A stretch of 64,000 nucleotides of DNA from Sphingomonas hylomeconis (GCF_025370105.1 NZ_JANQBK010000001.1:186001-250000), one strand, 5' to 3'. Counted from the stretch's first letter, positions 42,514 to 51,158 are shown. Made by a program: numbers and translations. Notes: a model not told the origin generated them from the sequence alone.

Positions 42514-42990
42514 ATGGCGACCGTCGAAAAGATGCCGATGCTGCAGGAAGGCTATGAAAAGCTGAATGCGGACCTGAAACGGCTTAAGGCGGAGCGCCCG
42601 ACCATCGTCGACGCGATCGAGGAAGCGCGCGCGCATGGCGATCTTTCGGAAAATGCCGAATATCATGCCGCCAAGGAACGCCAGGGCCAGATCGAAGCCT
42701 CGATCAGCGATATCGAGGATAAGCTCAGCCGTGCGCAGGTTATCGACCCGCGCGATCTGACCGGCGACAAGGTTGTGTTCGGTGCGACCGTGACGCTGAT
42801 CGACGAGGACGAGAAGGAATCGACCTACCAGATCGTCGGCCAGACCGAGGCCGATGCGAAGGGCGGGCGTATCTCGTACAATTCGCCGCTCGGCCGCGCG
42901 CTGATCGGCCGCAAGGTCGATGACGAGGTCGAGGTAACGGTGCCGGCCGGCGATCGCTGGTATTCGGTGTCCAATATCGAGTTCATCTAA
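42514..42990 (+). CDS. greA: Transcription elongation factor GreA
   Basis: A 158-residue factor that rescues backtracked RNA polymerase by stimulating transcript cleavage. The N-terminal coiled coil ([22 protein letters not shown]) has the tip acidic residues in [15 protein letters not shown] (Asp and Glu). The C-terminal FKBP-like domain has [13 protein letters not shown] and [24 protein letters not shown] 42514 is the family-typical start; upstream frame sequence overlaps carB and is unrelated. It is 76 bp after carB, so it probably belongs to the car transcript. Confidence 0.97.
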   Translation: MATVEKMPMLQEGYEKLNADLKRLKAERPTIVDAIEEARAHGDLSENAEYHAAKERQGQIEASISDIEDKLSRAQVIDPRDLTGDKVVFGATVTLIDEDEKESTYQIVGQTEADAKGGRISYNSPLGRALIGRKVDDEVEVTVPAGDRWYSVSNIEFI

Positions 42991-43047
42991 CTGAACGGCA
43001 TCGATCTTCCCCGCGGGCGATACACCGATGCGCTGATCGCGTTCGCG

Positions 43048-43626
43048 GTGTTCGCCGCGTTGGTGCTGCTCGCCATCGGCTGGCAGGTCGCAGCGATCCA
43101 ATACGGCTTTATCCCGCGGGACTTCCTGGCCAACGGCTGGAGCGATGACCCGATACGGGCGTGGCTGTCGCCGATCGCCTCGGTGTTTATCCCGCGCGAT
43201 CTGCTGTCGGCGGTGTTCGATCTGGTGTTGCTGCTGATCACCGGCCGGTTCGTCGAAAAGGCGCTGGGGCCCGTGGGGCTCGGCGTGGTGGCGCTCGCCG
43301 GCACTTATGCCAGCGCGGCCGGACGCCTGCTGCTGACTCCCGGATCGTTGGTCCCGGGGGCAGGGCTCGATCCGATCTTCTTCGCGATGATCGGCTGCTA
43401 CTTCATGCTGTACGGCCTGCCGCGCAGCCTGCCGATCGGCGTCGGGCAGGCGCGGCCGGTGCGCATCGCGATGCTTGCCGGCATCTGGTTCGGCATCCAG
43501 CTGGTGTTTTCGCTGGTCGGGCAGAATTTCGAACTCTCGGTCAGTTATGTCGAGCCGATCTTCGCGCTGATTGCCGGCATGGCGCTGGCGCGGCCATTGC
43601 TCAAATGGCAGTATCGCCGCGCCTGA
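43048..43626 (+). CDS. Rhomboid-like membrane protein lacking catalytic residues
   Basis: A 192-residue polytopic protein with about five or six hydrophobic segments (residues 1-16, 34-50, 55-62, 70-92, 106-120, 140-155, 168-185). Layout and motifs such as LITGRFVEKALGPVGLGVVALAGTYASAAGR resemble rhomboid proteases, but the usual GxSG nucleophile site reads GAGLDPIFFAMIG, and no His is found in the last helix where the dyad partner should be. It is probably a pseudoprotease of the iRhom/derlin type or a divergent relative. The start is uncertain: GTG 43048 is given, but the frame is open back to 42991, directly after the greA stop. Confidence 0.6.
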   Translation: MFAALVLLAIGWQVAAIQYGFIPRDFLANGWSDDPIRAWLSPIASVFIPRDLLSAVFDLVLLLITGRFVEKALGPVGLGVVALAGTYASAAGRLLLTPGSLVPGAGLDPIFFAMIGCYFMLYGLPRSLPIGVGQARPVRIAMLAGIWFGIQLVFSLVGQNFELSVSYVEPIFALIAGMALARPLLKWQYRRA

Positions 43627-43673
43627 AGCGATCGTGCGCTGGCCGTGCGTCGCACCGCGGGGCCGCGCTTCAC

Positions 43674-43699
43674 GGAACCGTTGCGGCTGCGTATGTGTT
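43674..43699 (+). promoter_or_regulatory. Possible EcfG-type promoter for sodC
   Basis: GGAAC-N17-TGTT, one base from the consensus, ending 30 bp before the sodC start, with a ribosome site between. Weaker than the three exact matches in the window but well placed. Confidence 0.45.
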
Positions 43700-43729
43700 C
43701 GCAGACGGATACCCCATCGGAGACCAGAC

Positions 43730-44266
43730 ATGCGCATCGCGATCATCGGCACGGCAGCCCTGCTGACCTTGGGCCTTTCGGCCTGCAACAAGCAGGAGAT
43801 GACGGTCGGCGCGCCGGTCGCCGGCGGGGCGCGCGCCACGGCGATGCTGCGCACTGCGGATAACGCCGATGTCGGCATGGCAAGCGTGAGCGAAGTCGCC
43901 GGCGGCCTGCGCTTCACGATCGACGCCAAGGGCATGCCATCGGGCACGCACGGTGCCCATGTCCACATGGTCGGTCGCTGCGACGCGCCGGACTTCACCA
44001 CCGCGGGCGGGCACTGGAACCCGACCGGCATGAAGCATGGTTCGATGAACCCGCAGGGGCCGCACGAGGGCGATCTGCCCAATCTCATCGTCGGCACCGA
44101 TGGCCGCGGCACGCTCGGCATCACCATCCCGGGCGCGACGCTGGCGGGACTGCTCGACGCGGATGGTTCGGCGCTGGTGGTGCACGCCGCAGCCGACGAT
44201 CTGATGACCGACCCGTCGGGCAATAGCGGCGGGCGCATTGCCTGCGGCGTATTCTCTGCCGCCTAG
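43730..44266 (+). CDS. sodC: Cu,Zn superoxide dismutase lipoprotein
   Basis: A 178-residue periplasmic or envelope enzyme that dismutates superoxide. The N-terminal lipobox LGLSAC gives Cys19 as the lipidated residue. Copper and zinc ligands are visible in GAHVHMVGRC, GGHWNP, GPHEGDLPN and ALVVHAAADD, and the catalytic Arg is near the end in GGRIACGVF. Two Cys (VGRC and IAC) make the usual disulfide. GGAG is eight bases upstream of ATG 43730. A stress-type promoter candidate precedes it. It stands alone. Confidence 0.95.
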   Translation: MRIAIIGTAALLTLGLSACNKQEMTVGAPVAGGARATAMLRTADNADVGMASVSEVAGGLRFTIDAKGMPSGTHGAHVHMVGRCDAPDFTTAGGHWNPTGMKHGSMNPQGPHEGDLPNLIVGTDGRGTLGITIPGATLAGLLDADGSALVVHAAADDLMTDPSGNSGGRIACGVFSAA

Positions 44267-44413
44267 TCGCATTCCATCGCCGATCGGCACTGGTCGATCG
44301 GCGATGATCCCGTTGCGCGACAGTAACGGCGCGCAGCGGCCAAGTTGAGTGATCGAATTTATGCTAAGCCTCCCCCCGGGCGACTGGACGAGTCGCAGTA
44401 TCGGGGGGTGGTC

Positions 44414-45037
44414 ATGGCAATACTTAACGCAGTCGTTGATATCTCGCATCATAACGGCACCAAGATCGACTTTGCCAAGGCGAAGGCCGATGGCATTATC
44501 GGCGTGATCCACAAGGCGTCGCAGGGGCAGTCGGGGCGCGACCCGATGTATCAGGCGAACCGCGCCAAGGCGACGGCCGCGGGTCTGCTCTGGGGCGCCT
44601 ATCACTTCGCCACCGGCAGTGACGGCATCAAGCAGGCCGTCAACTTCCTCGATCGCGTCGGCGCCACCGAGCACACGTTGCTGGTGCTCGATTTCGAGCC
44701 CAATCTGACCGGTCCGTCGATGTCGCTGGGCGAGGCGCGCGCCTTCGTGACGCACGTGCATGACGTGACGGGCAGGTGGCCCGGCTTCTATTCGGGCCAT
44801 TATATCAAGCAGCTACTTGGTACAAAGAAGGATCCGATCCTCGCCAATTGCTGGTTCTGGCTGGCGCAATACGGGCCGACCCCGGTCGTGCCGCCGGCCT
44901 GGCCGACTTGGACGATGTGGCAATATACCGATGGCGCGATCGGGCCCGAACCGCACAGCGTGAAGGGCATCGGGCTGTGCGATCGCGACAAGTTCAACGG
45001 CAGCGAGGTGCAACTGCGCAAGTTGTGGGGCGTGTGA
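44414..45037 (+). CDS. Glycoside hydrolase family 25 (lysozyme) protein
   Basis: A 207-residue GH25 protein. The family pattern is clear: DISHHNG at the start, GVIHKASQGQSGRDP, GAYHFATGS, LLVLDFEPN (catalytic acid), and WLAQYGPTP...WTMWQYTDG at the end. GH25 enzymes hydrolyse the beta-1,4 bond between MurNAc and GlcNAc. No signal peptide is visible from ATG 44414, and the upstream extension to 44345 does not supply one either, so export would need another route. It is not next to phage genes. The G-rich run before the start is the likely ribosome site. Confidence 0.9.
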   Translation: MAILNAVVDISHHNGTKIDFAKAKADGIIGVIHKASQGQSGRDPMYQANRAKATAAGLLWGAYHFATGSDGIKQAVNFLDRVGATEHTLLVLDFEPNLTGPSMSLGEARAFVTHVHDVTGRWPGFYSGHYIKQLLGTKKDPILANCWFWLAQYGPTPVVPPAWPTWTMWQYTDGAIGPEPHSVKGIGLCDRDKFNGSEVQLRKLWGV

Positions 45038-45165
45038 TCGGATCACCTTAGCGTGTAAGGAAATGTTGCTCTCGGGGTAGTGCCCCAAATCGCTTGAAAA
45101 GCGCGCGCTCAACCCCGATATTCAGGAGTATCCGGCATGAGGCCGGGCATAGGAGTTTCTTGGAA
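45038..45165 (+). promoter_or_regulatory. Probable ybhL leader RNA
   Basis: A 128-nt untranslated region directly before a ybhL/Bax-inhibitor gene. It contains GGGG...CCCC pairing (around 45075-45085 with CCCC near 45115) and a hairpin CCGGC-ATGAG-GCCGG at 45132-45146. The Rfam ybhL motif is a structured leader found upstream of this gene in alphaproteobacteria; match here is by position and folding potential, not by covariance search. Confidence 0.55.
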
Positions 45166-45903
<738 letters not shown>

Positions 45904-45926
45904 GCGCTGGACAGAGACGGCCAATG

Positions 45927-45956
45927 GCCCGGCGGGGAAACTCGCCGGGCTTTTTT
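45927..45956 (+). terminator. Terminator after the Bax-inhibitor gene
   Basis: GCCCGGCG-GGGAAACT-CGCCGGGC followed by six T, 23 bp after the stop; strong intrinsic terminator. Confidence 0.93.
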
Positions 45957-46092
45957 GTGCCGGATGGGGGCAGGTTGCCGTTCGCCTGCGCGCCTTGACG
46001 GATGCGAGGGACGCCGAAAAGCGCTATCCTTACCCCCAACGTGCCGCAGGTCCGATCGTGTCGCGGCGGCGATCGTCCGGGCGGTGGCAGGG

Positions 46093-46111
46093 ATCCCGGC
46101 CTCGCCGGGAT
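46093..46111. repeat. Short palindrome in the transglutaminase leader
   Basis: ATCCCGGC-CTC-GCCGGGAT, perfect 8-bp arms, 45 bp before the transglutaminase start. It may be a remnant of the CCGGG repeat family. Confidence 0.5.
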
Positions 46112-46155
46112 GGCGGCAATCAATGTGGCGGGCTGTTGCCCCAATCGAATAGGGA

Positions 46156-47337
46156 ATGACCGAAATGCGCCTGTCGATCGACGTCGAGCTCGATTACTGG
46201 ATCGACGATCAAGCCGAGGTCCTGCTGCAGATCGAGGCGGCGGCGATGGTCGACCAGCATCTCGAGCATCAGGACCTGCGCATCTTTTGCCTCGAGCCGC
46301 TGCGTGCGGTGCCGGGTGAGGATGCGATCGGGCAGCGCACCTGGGCCAAGGCCTCGGGCAGCTTCCGCGTCGATTATAAGGCGGTGGTGAAGATCGATCG
46401 TGCCGGCGTGGATTTCTCGCAATTGCCGGCGACCGATCTGTCCGATCTGCCGGGCGACGCCGTGCCCTATCTGATGCCGAGCCGCTATTGCGAGTCCGAG
46501 CGGTTCGAAGGATTCGTGCAATCCGAGTTCGACGGCCTGACCGGCGGCGCGCTGGCAGCGGCGATCGGGCAATGGGTGCAGGCGAACCTGACCTATCAAT
46601 CGGGCAGCAGCAGCGGAATCACCACCGCGCTGATGACCTTCGCCGATCGCCGCGGCGTGTGTCGCGATTATGCGCATCTGGTGGTCGCGCTGGCGCGGGC
46701 GGGCGGGATTCCGGCACGCTGCGTGTCGGCGTATGCGCCCGGCGTGTCGCCGCCCGATTTCCATGCCGTGGCCGAACTGTGGCTGGACGGCGGCTGGCAT
46801 CTGATCGATGCGACCGGGATGGCGCGCTGCGATGATCTGATTCGCGTGGCGGTCGGGCGCGACGCGACCGACATCGCGTTCATGACCGTCTTCGGCACCG
46901 CGACGATGAATCGCCAGATGGTGATGGTAAAACGGCTCGCTGATGACGACAGCGGTCTCGGCGACGGAACGGGCGCGTTGGACGATCGTTCTACTAACGG
47001 AACAGCCGAAAGAGGATTGGGCATGGATATCAATGCGATCGACCAGAAGGCGCTCGACAGCCTGTCGGTGGCGCCGCCGAACCCCGACGACGCCGGCGGC
47101 GATGCCGGTCATATCCAGCATCCCCGCCAGGATGCCGGGCAGGACAAGTCGATCGCCGCGCGACTGGAGCGCGATCCGGAAAACAGCGATGCACGGCTCG
47201 ATGCCGGGCTCGACGAATCGATGGATGCGTCCGACCCGCCGGCCTCGACCCAGCCGGTGCACAACAATGCAGCACCCGAATCGTCCGGCTTCGATGCCGA
47301 TGCGGAAGCCAAATTGCAGGCCGACAAAGCCAGCTAA
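46156..47337 (+). CDS. Transglutaminase-like protein with an extra C-terminal segment
   Basis: The open frame codes for 393 residues. Residues 1-262 form a transglutaminase/protease-like protein with Cys169 in GVCRDYAH, His203 in DFHAVAEL and Asp218 in LIDATG, the catalytic triad. This type is usually about 270 residues and begins with a small N-terminal domain (MRLSIDVELDYWID). After residue 262 the sequence turns into a low-complexity linker and then, from Met290, into a separate-looking acidic 104-residue protein. An internal stress-type promoter and ribosome site precede Met290. So the frame may be a chance fusion of two genes through loss of a stop. A terminator follows at 47372. Confidence 0.85.
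   Translation: MTEMRLSIDVELDYWIDDQAEVLLQIEAAAMVDQHLEHQDLRIFCLEPLRAVPGEDAIGQRTWAKASGSFRVDYKAVVKIDRAGVDFSQLPATDLSDLPGDAVPYLMPSRYCESERFEGFVQSEFDGLTGGALAAAIGQWVQANLTYQSGSSSGITTALMTFADRRGVCRDYAHLVVALARAGGIPARCVSAYAPGVSPPDFHAVAELWLDGGWHLIDATGMARCDDLIRVAVGRDATDIAFMTVFGTATMNRQMVMVKRLADDDSGLGDGTGALDDRSTNGTAERGLGMDINAIDQKALDSLSVAPPNPDDAGGDAGHIQHPRQDAGQDKSIAARLERDPENSDARLDAGLDESMDASDPPASTQPVHNNAAPESSGFDADAEAKLQADKAS
46966..46990 (+). promoter_or_regulatory. EcfG-type promoter inside the transglutaminase frame
   Basis: GGAAC-N16-CGTT, exact consensus. The predicted start is near 46997, and AGAGGA at 47011-47016 precedes ATG 47023, giving a leader of about 26 nt. Confidence 0.75.
47023..47337 (+). CDS. 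Embedded small acidic protein, probably stress induced
   Basis: A 104-residue acidic, Asp/Ala/Pro-rich protein starting MDINAIDQKALDSLSVAPPN, in the same frame as the end of the transglutaminase ORF. Several pieces of evidence support independent expression: an exact EcfG-type promoter 33-57 bp upstream, AGAGGA six bases before ATG 47023, and a change in amino acid composition at exactly this point. No domain is recognised; the sequence looks largely disordered (HPRQDAGQDKSIAARLERDPENSDARLDAGLDES). Function unknown. The alternative is that it is simply the C-terminal tail of the transglutaminase. Confidence 0.6.
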   Translation: MDINAIDQKALDSLSVAPPNPDDAGGDAGHIQHPRQDAGQDKSIAARLERDPENSDARLDAGLDESMDASDPPASTQPVHNNAAPESSGFDADAEAKLQADKAS

Positions 47338-47371
47338 GTCTTTGTACCGAGTTGCGTATGCGTAAATGACG

Positions 47372-47405
47372 AGGCCCGTCACCCAAGCGGTGGCGGGCCT
47401 TTCTA
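47372..47405 (+). terminator. Terminator after the transglutaminase/stress ORF
   Basis: AGGCCCGTCACC-CAAGC-GGTGGCGGGCCT followed by TTCT; one mismatch in a 12-bp stem. A good intrinsic terminator. Confidence 0.85.
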
Positions 47406-47513
47406 TATTGGGAAACGTCGTGGGGAGTAGCTGCGCGCCGGTTTCGGTTCGCCGCATAAATGTGACGCGCATGTTGCAACGCACAACCAACTATGTTGCC
47501 ATGCGATATCGGG

Positions 47514-47538
47514 CGAACCGGTCTCTAAGCATTGCGTT
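47514..47538 (+). promoter_or_regulatory. Possible EcfG-type promoter for the 47604 gene
   Basis: CGAAC-N16-CGTT, one base from consensus in the -35 element, 65 bp upstream of the start. Moderate candidate. Confidence 0.35.
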
Positions 47539-47603
47539 AACCAACATGGCGCAAGATCGCCCGACGCCAAGTTCGGTTCCACTTTTGCGGGGCGGGTGAC
47601 AGT

Positions 47604-48155
47604 ATGGGTTCGAGAATGAAGCCGGCGACCGGGGCGATGACCCTGGCTGAGATGAAGGAATTTGCGAGCTTCCCTGCGGCGACGCAGCGCTACGTGCGGC
47701 GCTCGCTGGATATCGGCCTGGAGCGCGAGGATGCGCTGCAGCGCTGGTCGCGCGACCTGGTCGAGACGGCGAGCATCCGCGCCCAGGCACGCATGTACGA
47801 GCGGCTGGCGGATCTGCGCGCCACCGTACCCGACGATGCCGGGCTCGACGCGGTCGAGCCGTTCCTCGCGCCGCTGATCACGGTTTCCGCCTTCGACCTG
47901 GGGCAGGGGCGGCTGACGACCTTTTCGGCCTATCGGTTCCTCTACGAGCGGCTGATCGGCGCGGACGTGCGGCCCTGGCTGCCTGCGGCGTTCTGCTCCG
48001 CCGCCGCGCTGCCGCATCTTCATCCCGATCTGCGGCGCAAGCTGCTCCAGTCGATCAGCGAAGCGGCCGCGACCGCGTCGGGATGGTCGAACCGGGCGCC
48101 GGCCTTCTTCCCCAGATGGGTCGAGAAAGTCGAGGGCGCGGTGCTGCGGCACTGA
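47604..48155 (+). CDS. Hypothetical helical protein
   Basis: A 183-residue, mostly helical soluble protein that I do not recognise. It has MTLAEMKEFASFPAATQRYVRRSLDIG, a long amphipathic middle (ARMYERLADLRATVPDDAG), and FDLGQGRLTTFSAYRFLYERLIG in the centre; no signal peptide or membrane segment. Start ATG 47604 is given; ATG 47616 is possible. It is convergent with the extensin-like gene, 15 bp away, with no clear terminator between. A near-consensus EcfG promoter upstream hints at stress expression. Function unknown. Confidence 0.7.
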   Translation: MGSRMKPATGAMTLAEMKEFASFPAATQRYVRRSLDIGLEREDALQRWSRDLVETASIRAQARMYERLADLRATVPDDAGLDAVEPFLAPLITVSAFDLGQGRLTTFSAYRFLYERLIGADVRPWLPAAFCSAAALPHLHPDLRRKLLQSISEAAATASGWSNRAPAFFPRWVEKVEGAVLRH

Positions 48156-48170
48156 GGTAGTGGTTGGGCG

Positions 48171-48896
48171 CTAGCGGCAGGCGCGCCAGCCCATCGGGCC
48201 GCGGTCGGCCTGATCAAGATGCAGGTGATCGCGGTGCGCGGCATTATAGTCGGGCGACAGCACGGTCGCGAAGACGCGGCAGCCGCCGTCGCGCACGGCG
48301 CGTAAAAACGTGCCTTTGTCGCCGGTATCCTGCCAGTTCTTGAGCACGCTGATGCGCGTGCCATCCGCCAGCCGGAAGCCGGCGACGTCGAGCGCGTTGG
48401 CGCTGGCATGCTCGCTGAAATCCCCCTGGCTGCGGCCGTACAGGCGGCGACAATTATAGCTGCCGAGATGCTCGATGCTGGCGACGCGCTGGCCGAAAAG
48501 GCGTTGGGCGGCGGGCTGGATCACGTTCCATTCCCATACCGACAGGCCGGCTGCGACCGGGCACGAGATGCCGACATTGGCGGGCGCGAAGGCGATCCGC
48601 CGCGCGCCGCCGGTCAGCCGCACGCCGTCGTCATAGCCGCACTGGCCGTCGCGCACGGCGGGCAGGGCGGTAAAGCCCACGCCGGCGCGGTCGAGCAGCG
48701 CGCGGCAGGCGGGGAAATCCGTGCCGAGTGCGGCGATCTTGCGCCCGGTGAACATGCCGGCCGGCTGCGCCAGATCCAGCGGCGTCCAGGGCAGATCCTG
48801 TGGCCGGCCGCGGGTCAGCGCGAACAGCGCCAGCGCCGCGACGGCAAGGACGGCCAGCGCGACGAGCCAGCCGATCACGCGGCGCACGACGCGCAT
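48171..48896 (-). CDS. Extensin-like C-terminal domain protein
   Basis: A 241-residue protein with an N-terminal membrane anchor or signal (VIGWLVALAVLAVAALALFAL). The rest matches the extensin-like C-terminal domain family of bacteria: CRALLDRAGVGFTALP, DGQCGYDDGVRL, ISCPVAAGLSVWEWNVIQPAA, HLGSYNCRRLYGRSQGDFSEHASANALDVAGF and HRDHLHLD. The last two motifs carry His and Asp residues arranged as in D-Ala-D-Ala/LD-peptidase-like metal sites, so a cell-wall hydrolase role is possible but not proven. It overlaps the NUDIX gene by ATGA, so the two are co-translated. Confidence 0.85.
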   Translation of the reverse strand: MRVVRRVIGWLVALAVLAVAALALFALTRGRPQDLPWTPLDLAQPAGMFTGRKIAALGTDFPACRALLDRAGVGFTALPAVRDGQCGYDDGVRLTGGARRIAFAPANVGISCPVAAGLSVWEWNVIQPAAQRLFGQRVASIEHLGSYNCRRLYGRSQGDFSEHASANALDVAGFRLADGTRISVLKNWQDTGDKGTFLRAVRDGGCRVFATVLSPDYNAAHRDHLHLDQADRGPMGWRACR

Positions 48897-49651
48897 CAGC
48901 CGCGCACGGTGCTGGTCAGTGGCTCCGAGGTGACAGGATAGCCGAGATCGTCAGGGATGCAGAGATGGTCGCCGCCGTTACGCTGCTCGATCCACGGCGT
49001 GACGGCACGGATCGGGTAGCGTGCCGCGTCCGCCGCCGCCGCGTCGAAGCTGGCGAAGCGCGCCAACCGTTCGAGATTGCGCCGCGTCGGGAAGATGATC
49101 GTGACGCGCCCGGCATCGGCATCGTCGAGCACGGCCTGCGCGCTCGACCAGAACAGCCGCACATTCTCGGTCGCGTCGACCCGCGGTTCGGGCGCATCGT
49201 CCGGCAACCGCGCCAGATAGAACATCGTGTCGAAGATCCGCATATGCGCGTGCGCCGGCAACCACCGCGCGAACGGCGTGAGGATTGACGGATCGAGCGT
49301 GAGGCCGGCCGCGTCAAGCACCTGGCCGAACGCGCTGCCGTCGTGGAGTGCGGCGCGCAGCGTCTTGAGCGTGGCGGCGTCGGGGGTGGGAAGGAGGCCG
49401 ATCGGCAGGCCGACCTCCTCCAGCGTCTCGCGGATCGCGGCGACGCGGCCGGCGCCGTCGTCCGGATCGCAGCCCAGCGCCAGCGCCAGCGCATGGTCGC
49501 CGGGATCGATCCGGCCGCCCGGGAAGACCAGCGCGCCGCCGGCGAACACCATCGCCTTGGCTCGTTCGACCATCAGCAGTTCGGGCGCCGCGCCGGGCCG
49601 CTCGCGGAACAGCACCAGCGTGGCGGCGGGGATCGGAATCTGGGATGTCAT
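48896..49651 (-). CDS. NUDIX hydrolase
   Basis: A 251-residue NUDIX protein of the NUDT19/CoA-pyrophosphatase-like group. The NUDIX box is interrupted: FPGGRIDPGDHALAL then, after an inserted segment, AAIRETLEEVGLPIG, which has the REXXEE core. The protein is longer than simple NUDIX enzymes and ends with an added helical part (FPTRRNLERLARFASFDAA). The substrate is unknown; long NUDT7/19 relatives cleave CoA or acyl-CoA. It is the first gene of a two-gene unit with the extensin-like gene. Confidence 0.88.
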   Translation of the reverse strand: MTSQIPIPAATLVLFRERPGAAPELLMVERAKAMVFAGGALVFPGGRIDPGDHALALALGCDPDDGAGRVAAIRETLEEVGLPIGLLPTPDAATLKTLRAALHDGSAFGQVLDAAGLTLDPSILTPFARWLPAHAHMRIFDTMFYLARLPDDAPEPRVDATENVRLFWSSAQAVLDDADAGRVTIIFPTRRNLERLARFASFDAAAADAARYPIRAVTPWIEQRNGGDHLCIPDDLGYPVTSEPLTSTVRG

Positions 49652-49733
49652 TGGTCGGAATGTAGGAAGGCGGGTGGGACGTGGCTAGATGCGGACCGCG
49701 CGGCGCCGCGTTATGACCGATCGCATGCCGGGC

Positions 49734-49809
49734 TGGTGGAGCTGAGGGGAATCGAACCCCTGACCTCTGCAGTGCGATTGCAGCGCTCTCCCATCTGAGC
49801 TACAGCCCC
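49734..49809 (-). tRNA. tRNA-Ala (CGC)
   Basis: A 76-nt gene on the minus strand with a full cloverleaf: acceptor GGGGCTG/CAGCTCC (one G-U), D stem GCTC/GAGC, anticodon stem CTGCA/TGCAG with loop ATCGCAC (anticodon CGC), T stem AGGGG/CCCCT, and CCA encoded. It reads GCG, a heavily used alanine codon in this GC-rich genome. Confidence 0.96.
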
Positions 49810-49954
49810 GCTCCACGCTCGGCCACAGGCCGATTTGCCGCCTTTAGCGAGCCTTTTCGGGCGATGCAACCGCCCGTTCCAACGCCCTTTTCCGGCCGCT
49901 CGCGACAGGCCGCCGGGTTAGCGCGGTCAGGCGTTTCGGCGCGCGCCCAGGCCT

Positions 49955-49979
49955 GGAACCAGGCATGCTCTGAGCGATT
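49955..49979 (+). promoter_or_regulatory. Weak EcfG-like promoter for the DUF2171 gene
   Basis: GGAAC-N16-GATT; the -35 is exact but the -10 differs in two of four bases. Position, 67 bp before the start, is plausible. Confidence 0.25.
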
Positions 49980-50046
49980 GATAGTCTCGACGAGCGGGCA
50001 GAAATGAGCCCGCCGCCGCAGGAGCATCCCTTTCAGGAGACCTCAG

Positions 50047-51075
50047 ATGGGCTATGACCGCTACAATCCCAATGTCGGTTCGCAAGGCGACTATTCAGGC
50101 ACGCGCGATCCGCGAGACACCGATTCGCCGCGCGGGCGCGACGATGGCCGCTATTCCGGCACCGCCGATTATGCCTCCGCCGGACGATACGGCGATGCCG
50201 ATGGTTACGGACGGCGCGACCAGGGCAATTCCCGCTACGACAATCGCGATCAGCAGAATGCCGGGCGCAGCTTCCAGAACCGGCCGGGCAGCGGCGGCGC
50301 CTATCAGGGCAGCTATGCCCATGACGGGCACCGTTTTACCGACGAGGATCGGGGGGGCGATCGCGGGCGCGATCGCGGTTATTACCAGCCGGAGCAATCC
50401 TCCTATCGCGGTCAGGATCGCGCGCGCGGCCCGCAGCAACGCGCGGGATATGGCCGCCAGCCCGAGGGTTACGACTATGAGGATCGCGGCTTCATCGCGC
50501 GTGCCGGCGACGAAGTACGGTCGTGGTTCGGCGATGACGAAGCAGAGCGCCGCCGCGAATGGGACAGCCGCCAGGACGAGCGCGCTTATGCCCAGGGCAG
50601 TTATGGCCGCGACGACGATTATCATCAGTGGCGCAAGGGCCAGATCGACGCGCTCGACCGCGACTATCACGAATATCGCCAGGAAAACCGCAGCAAGTTC
50701 GAGAATGAATTCGGTTCGTGGCGCAGCGAGCGGCAGACGCAGCGCGGATCGCTCGGCAAGGTCACCGAGCATATGGAAGTGATCGGATCGGACGATCAGC
50801 ATATCGGCACGGTCGACAAGGTGCGCGGCGATCGCATCCTGCTGACCAAGAACGACGTCGATGCCGGCGGGCACCACCATTCGATCCCGTCGCGCTGGAT
50901 CGACAGCGTCGCCGACAAGGTCAAGGTGCGCAAGACGGCCGAGGAAGCCAAGGCGCACTGGCGCGACGAGGAGAACAACCAGGCCTTGCTCGGCGATGAC
51001 TCGCGCGGCCAGCACAAGGACGCCGACGGCAACGGGCCGCGCATGCTGAACCGGAGCTTCCCGGGCACCTATTGA
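50047..51075 (+). CDS. Low-complexity protein with C-terminal DUF2171 (PRC-like) domain
   Basis: A 342-residue hydrophilic protein. Roughly the first 145 residues are a disordered Gly/Tyr/Arg/Asp-rich region with repeated DRG, GRD and YDNRDQ motifs. A charged middle (DDEAERRREWDSRQDERAYAQG) follows, and a C-terminal DUF2171-type domain starts at VTEHMEVIGSDDQHIGTVDKVRGDRI and has HHSIPSRWIDSV. DUF2171 domains occur in general-stress proteins of alphaproteobacteria. Tyr/Arg/Gly-rich tails suggest phase-separating or nucleic-acid contacting behaviour, but that is inference. Strong terminators follow. Start ATG 50047 has CAGGAGA upstream. Confidence 0.8.
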   Translation: MGYDRYNPNVGSQGDYSGTRDPRDTDSPRGRDDGRYSGTADYASAGRYGDADGYGRRDQGNSRYDNRDQQNAGRSFQNRPGSGGAYQGSYAHDGHRFTDEDRGGDRGRDRGYYQPEQSSYRGQDRARGPQQRAGYGRQPEGYDYEDRGFIARAGDEVRSWFGDDEAERRREWDSRQDERAYAQGSYGRDDDYHQWRKGQIDALDRDYHEYRQENRSKFENEFGSWRSERQTQRGSLGKVTEHMEVIGSDDQHIGTVDKVRGDRILLTKNDVDAGGHHHSIPSRWIDSVADKVKVRKTAEEAKAHWRDEENNQALLGDDSRGQHKDADGNGPRMLNRSFPGTY

Positions 51076-51096
51076 TCGGGTGATCAGAGCGACAAG

Positions 51097-51130
51097 AAAG
51101 GCCCCCGCCGACGACGGCGGGGGCCTTTTT
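51097..51130. terminator. Bidirectional terminator
   Basis: AAAGGCCCCCGCCG-ACGA-CGGCGGGGGCCTTTTT, a 14-bp perfect stem between the convergent DUF2171 and YpfJ genes. Confidence 0.93.
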
Positions 51131-51158
51131 GTTGGGCGACGAGTCCAGCGCTTCAACT

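Noticed and set aside
44414..45037. GH25 lysozyme considered as a sign of a prophage
   Set aside because: No holin, tail, capsid, integrase or att-like repeats are nearby; flanking genes are housekeeping.
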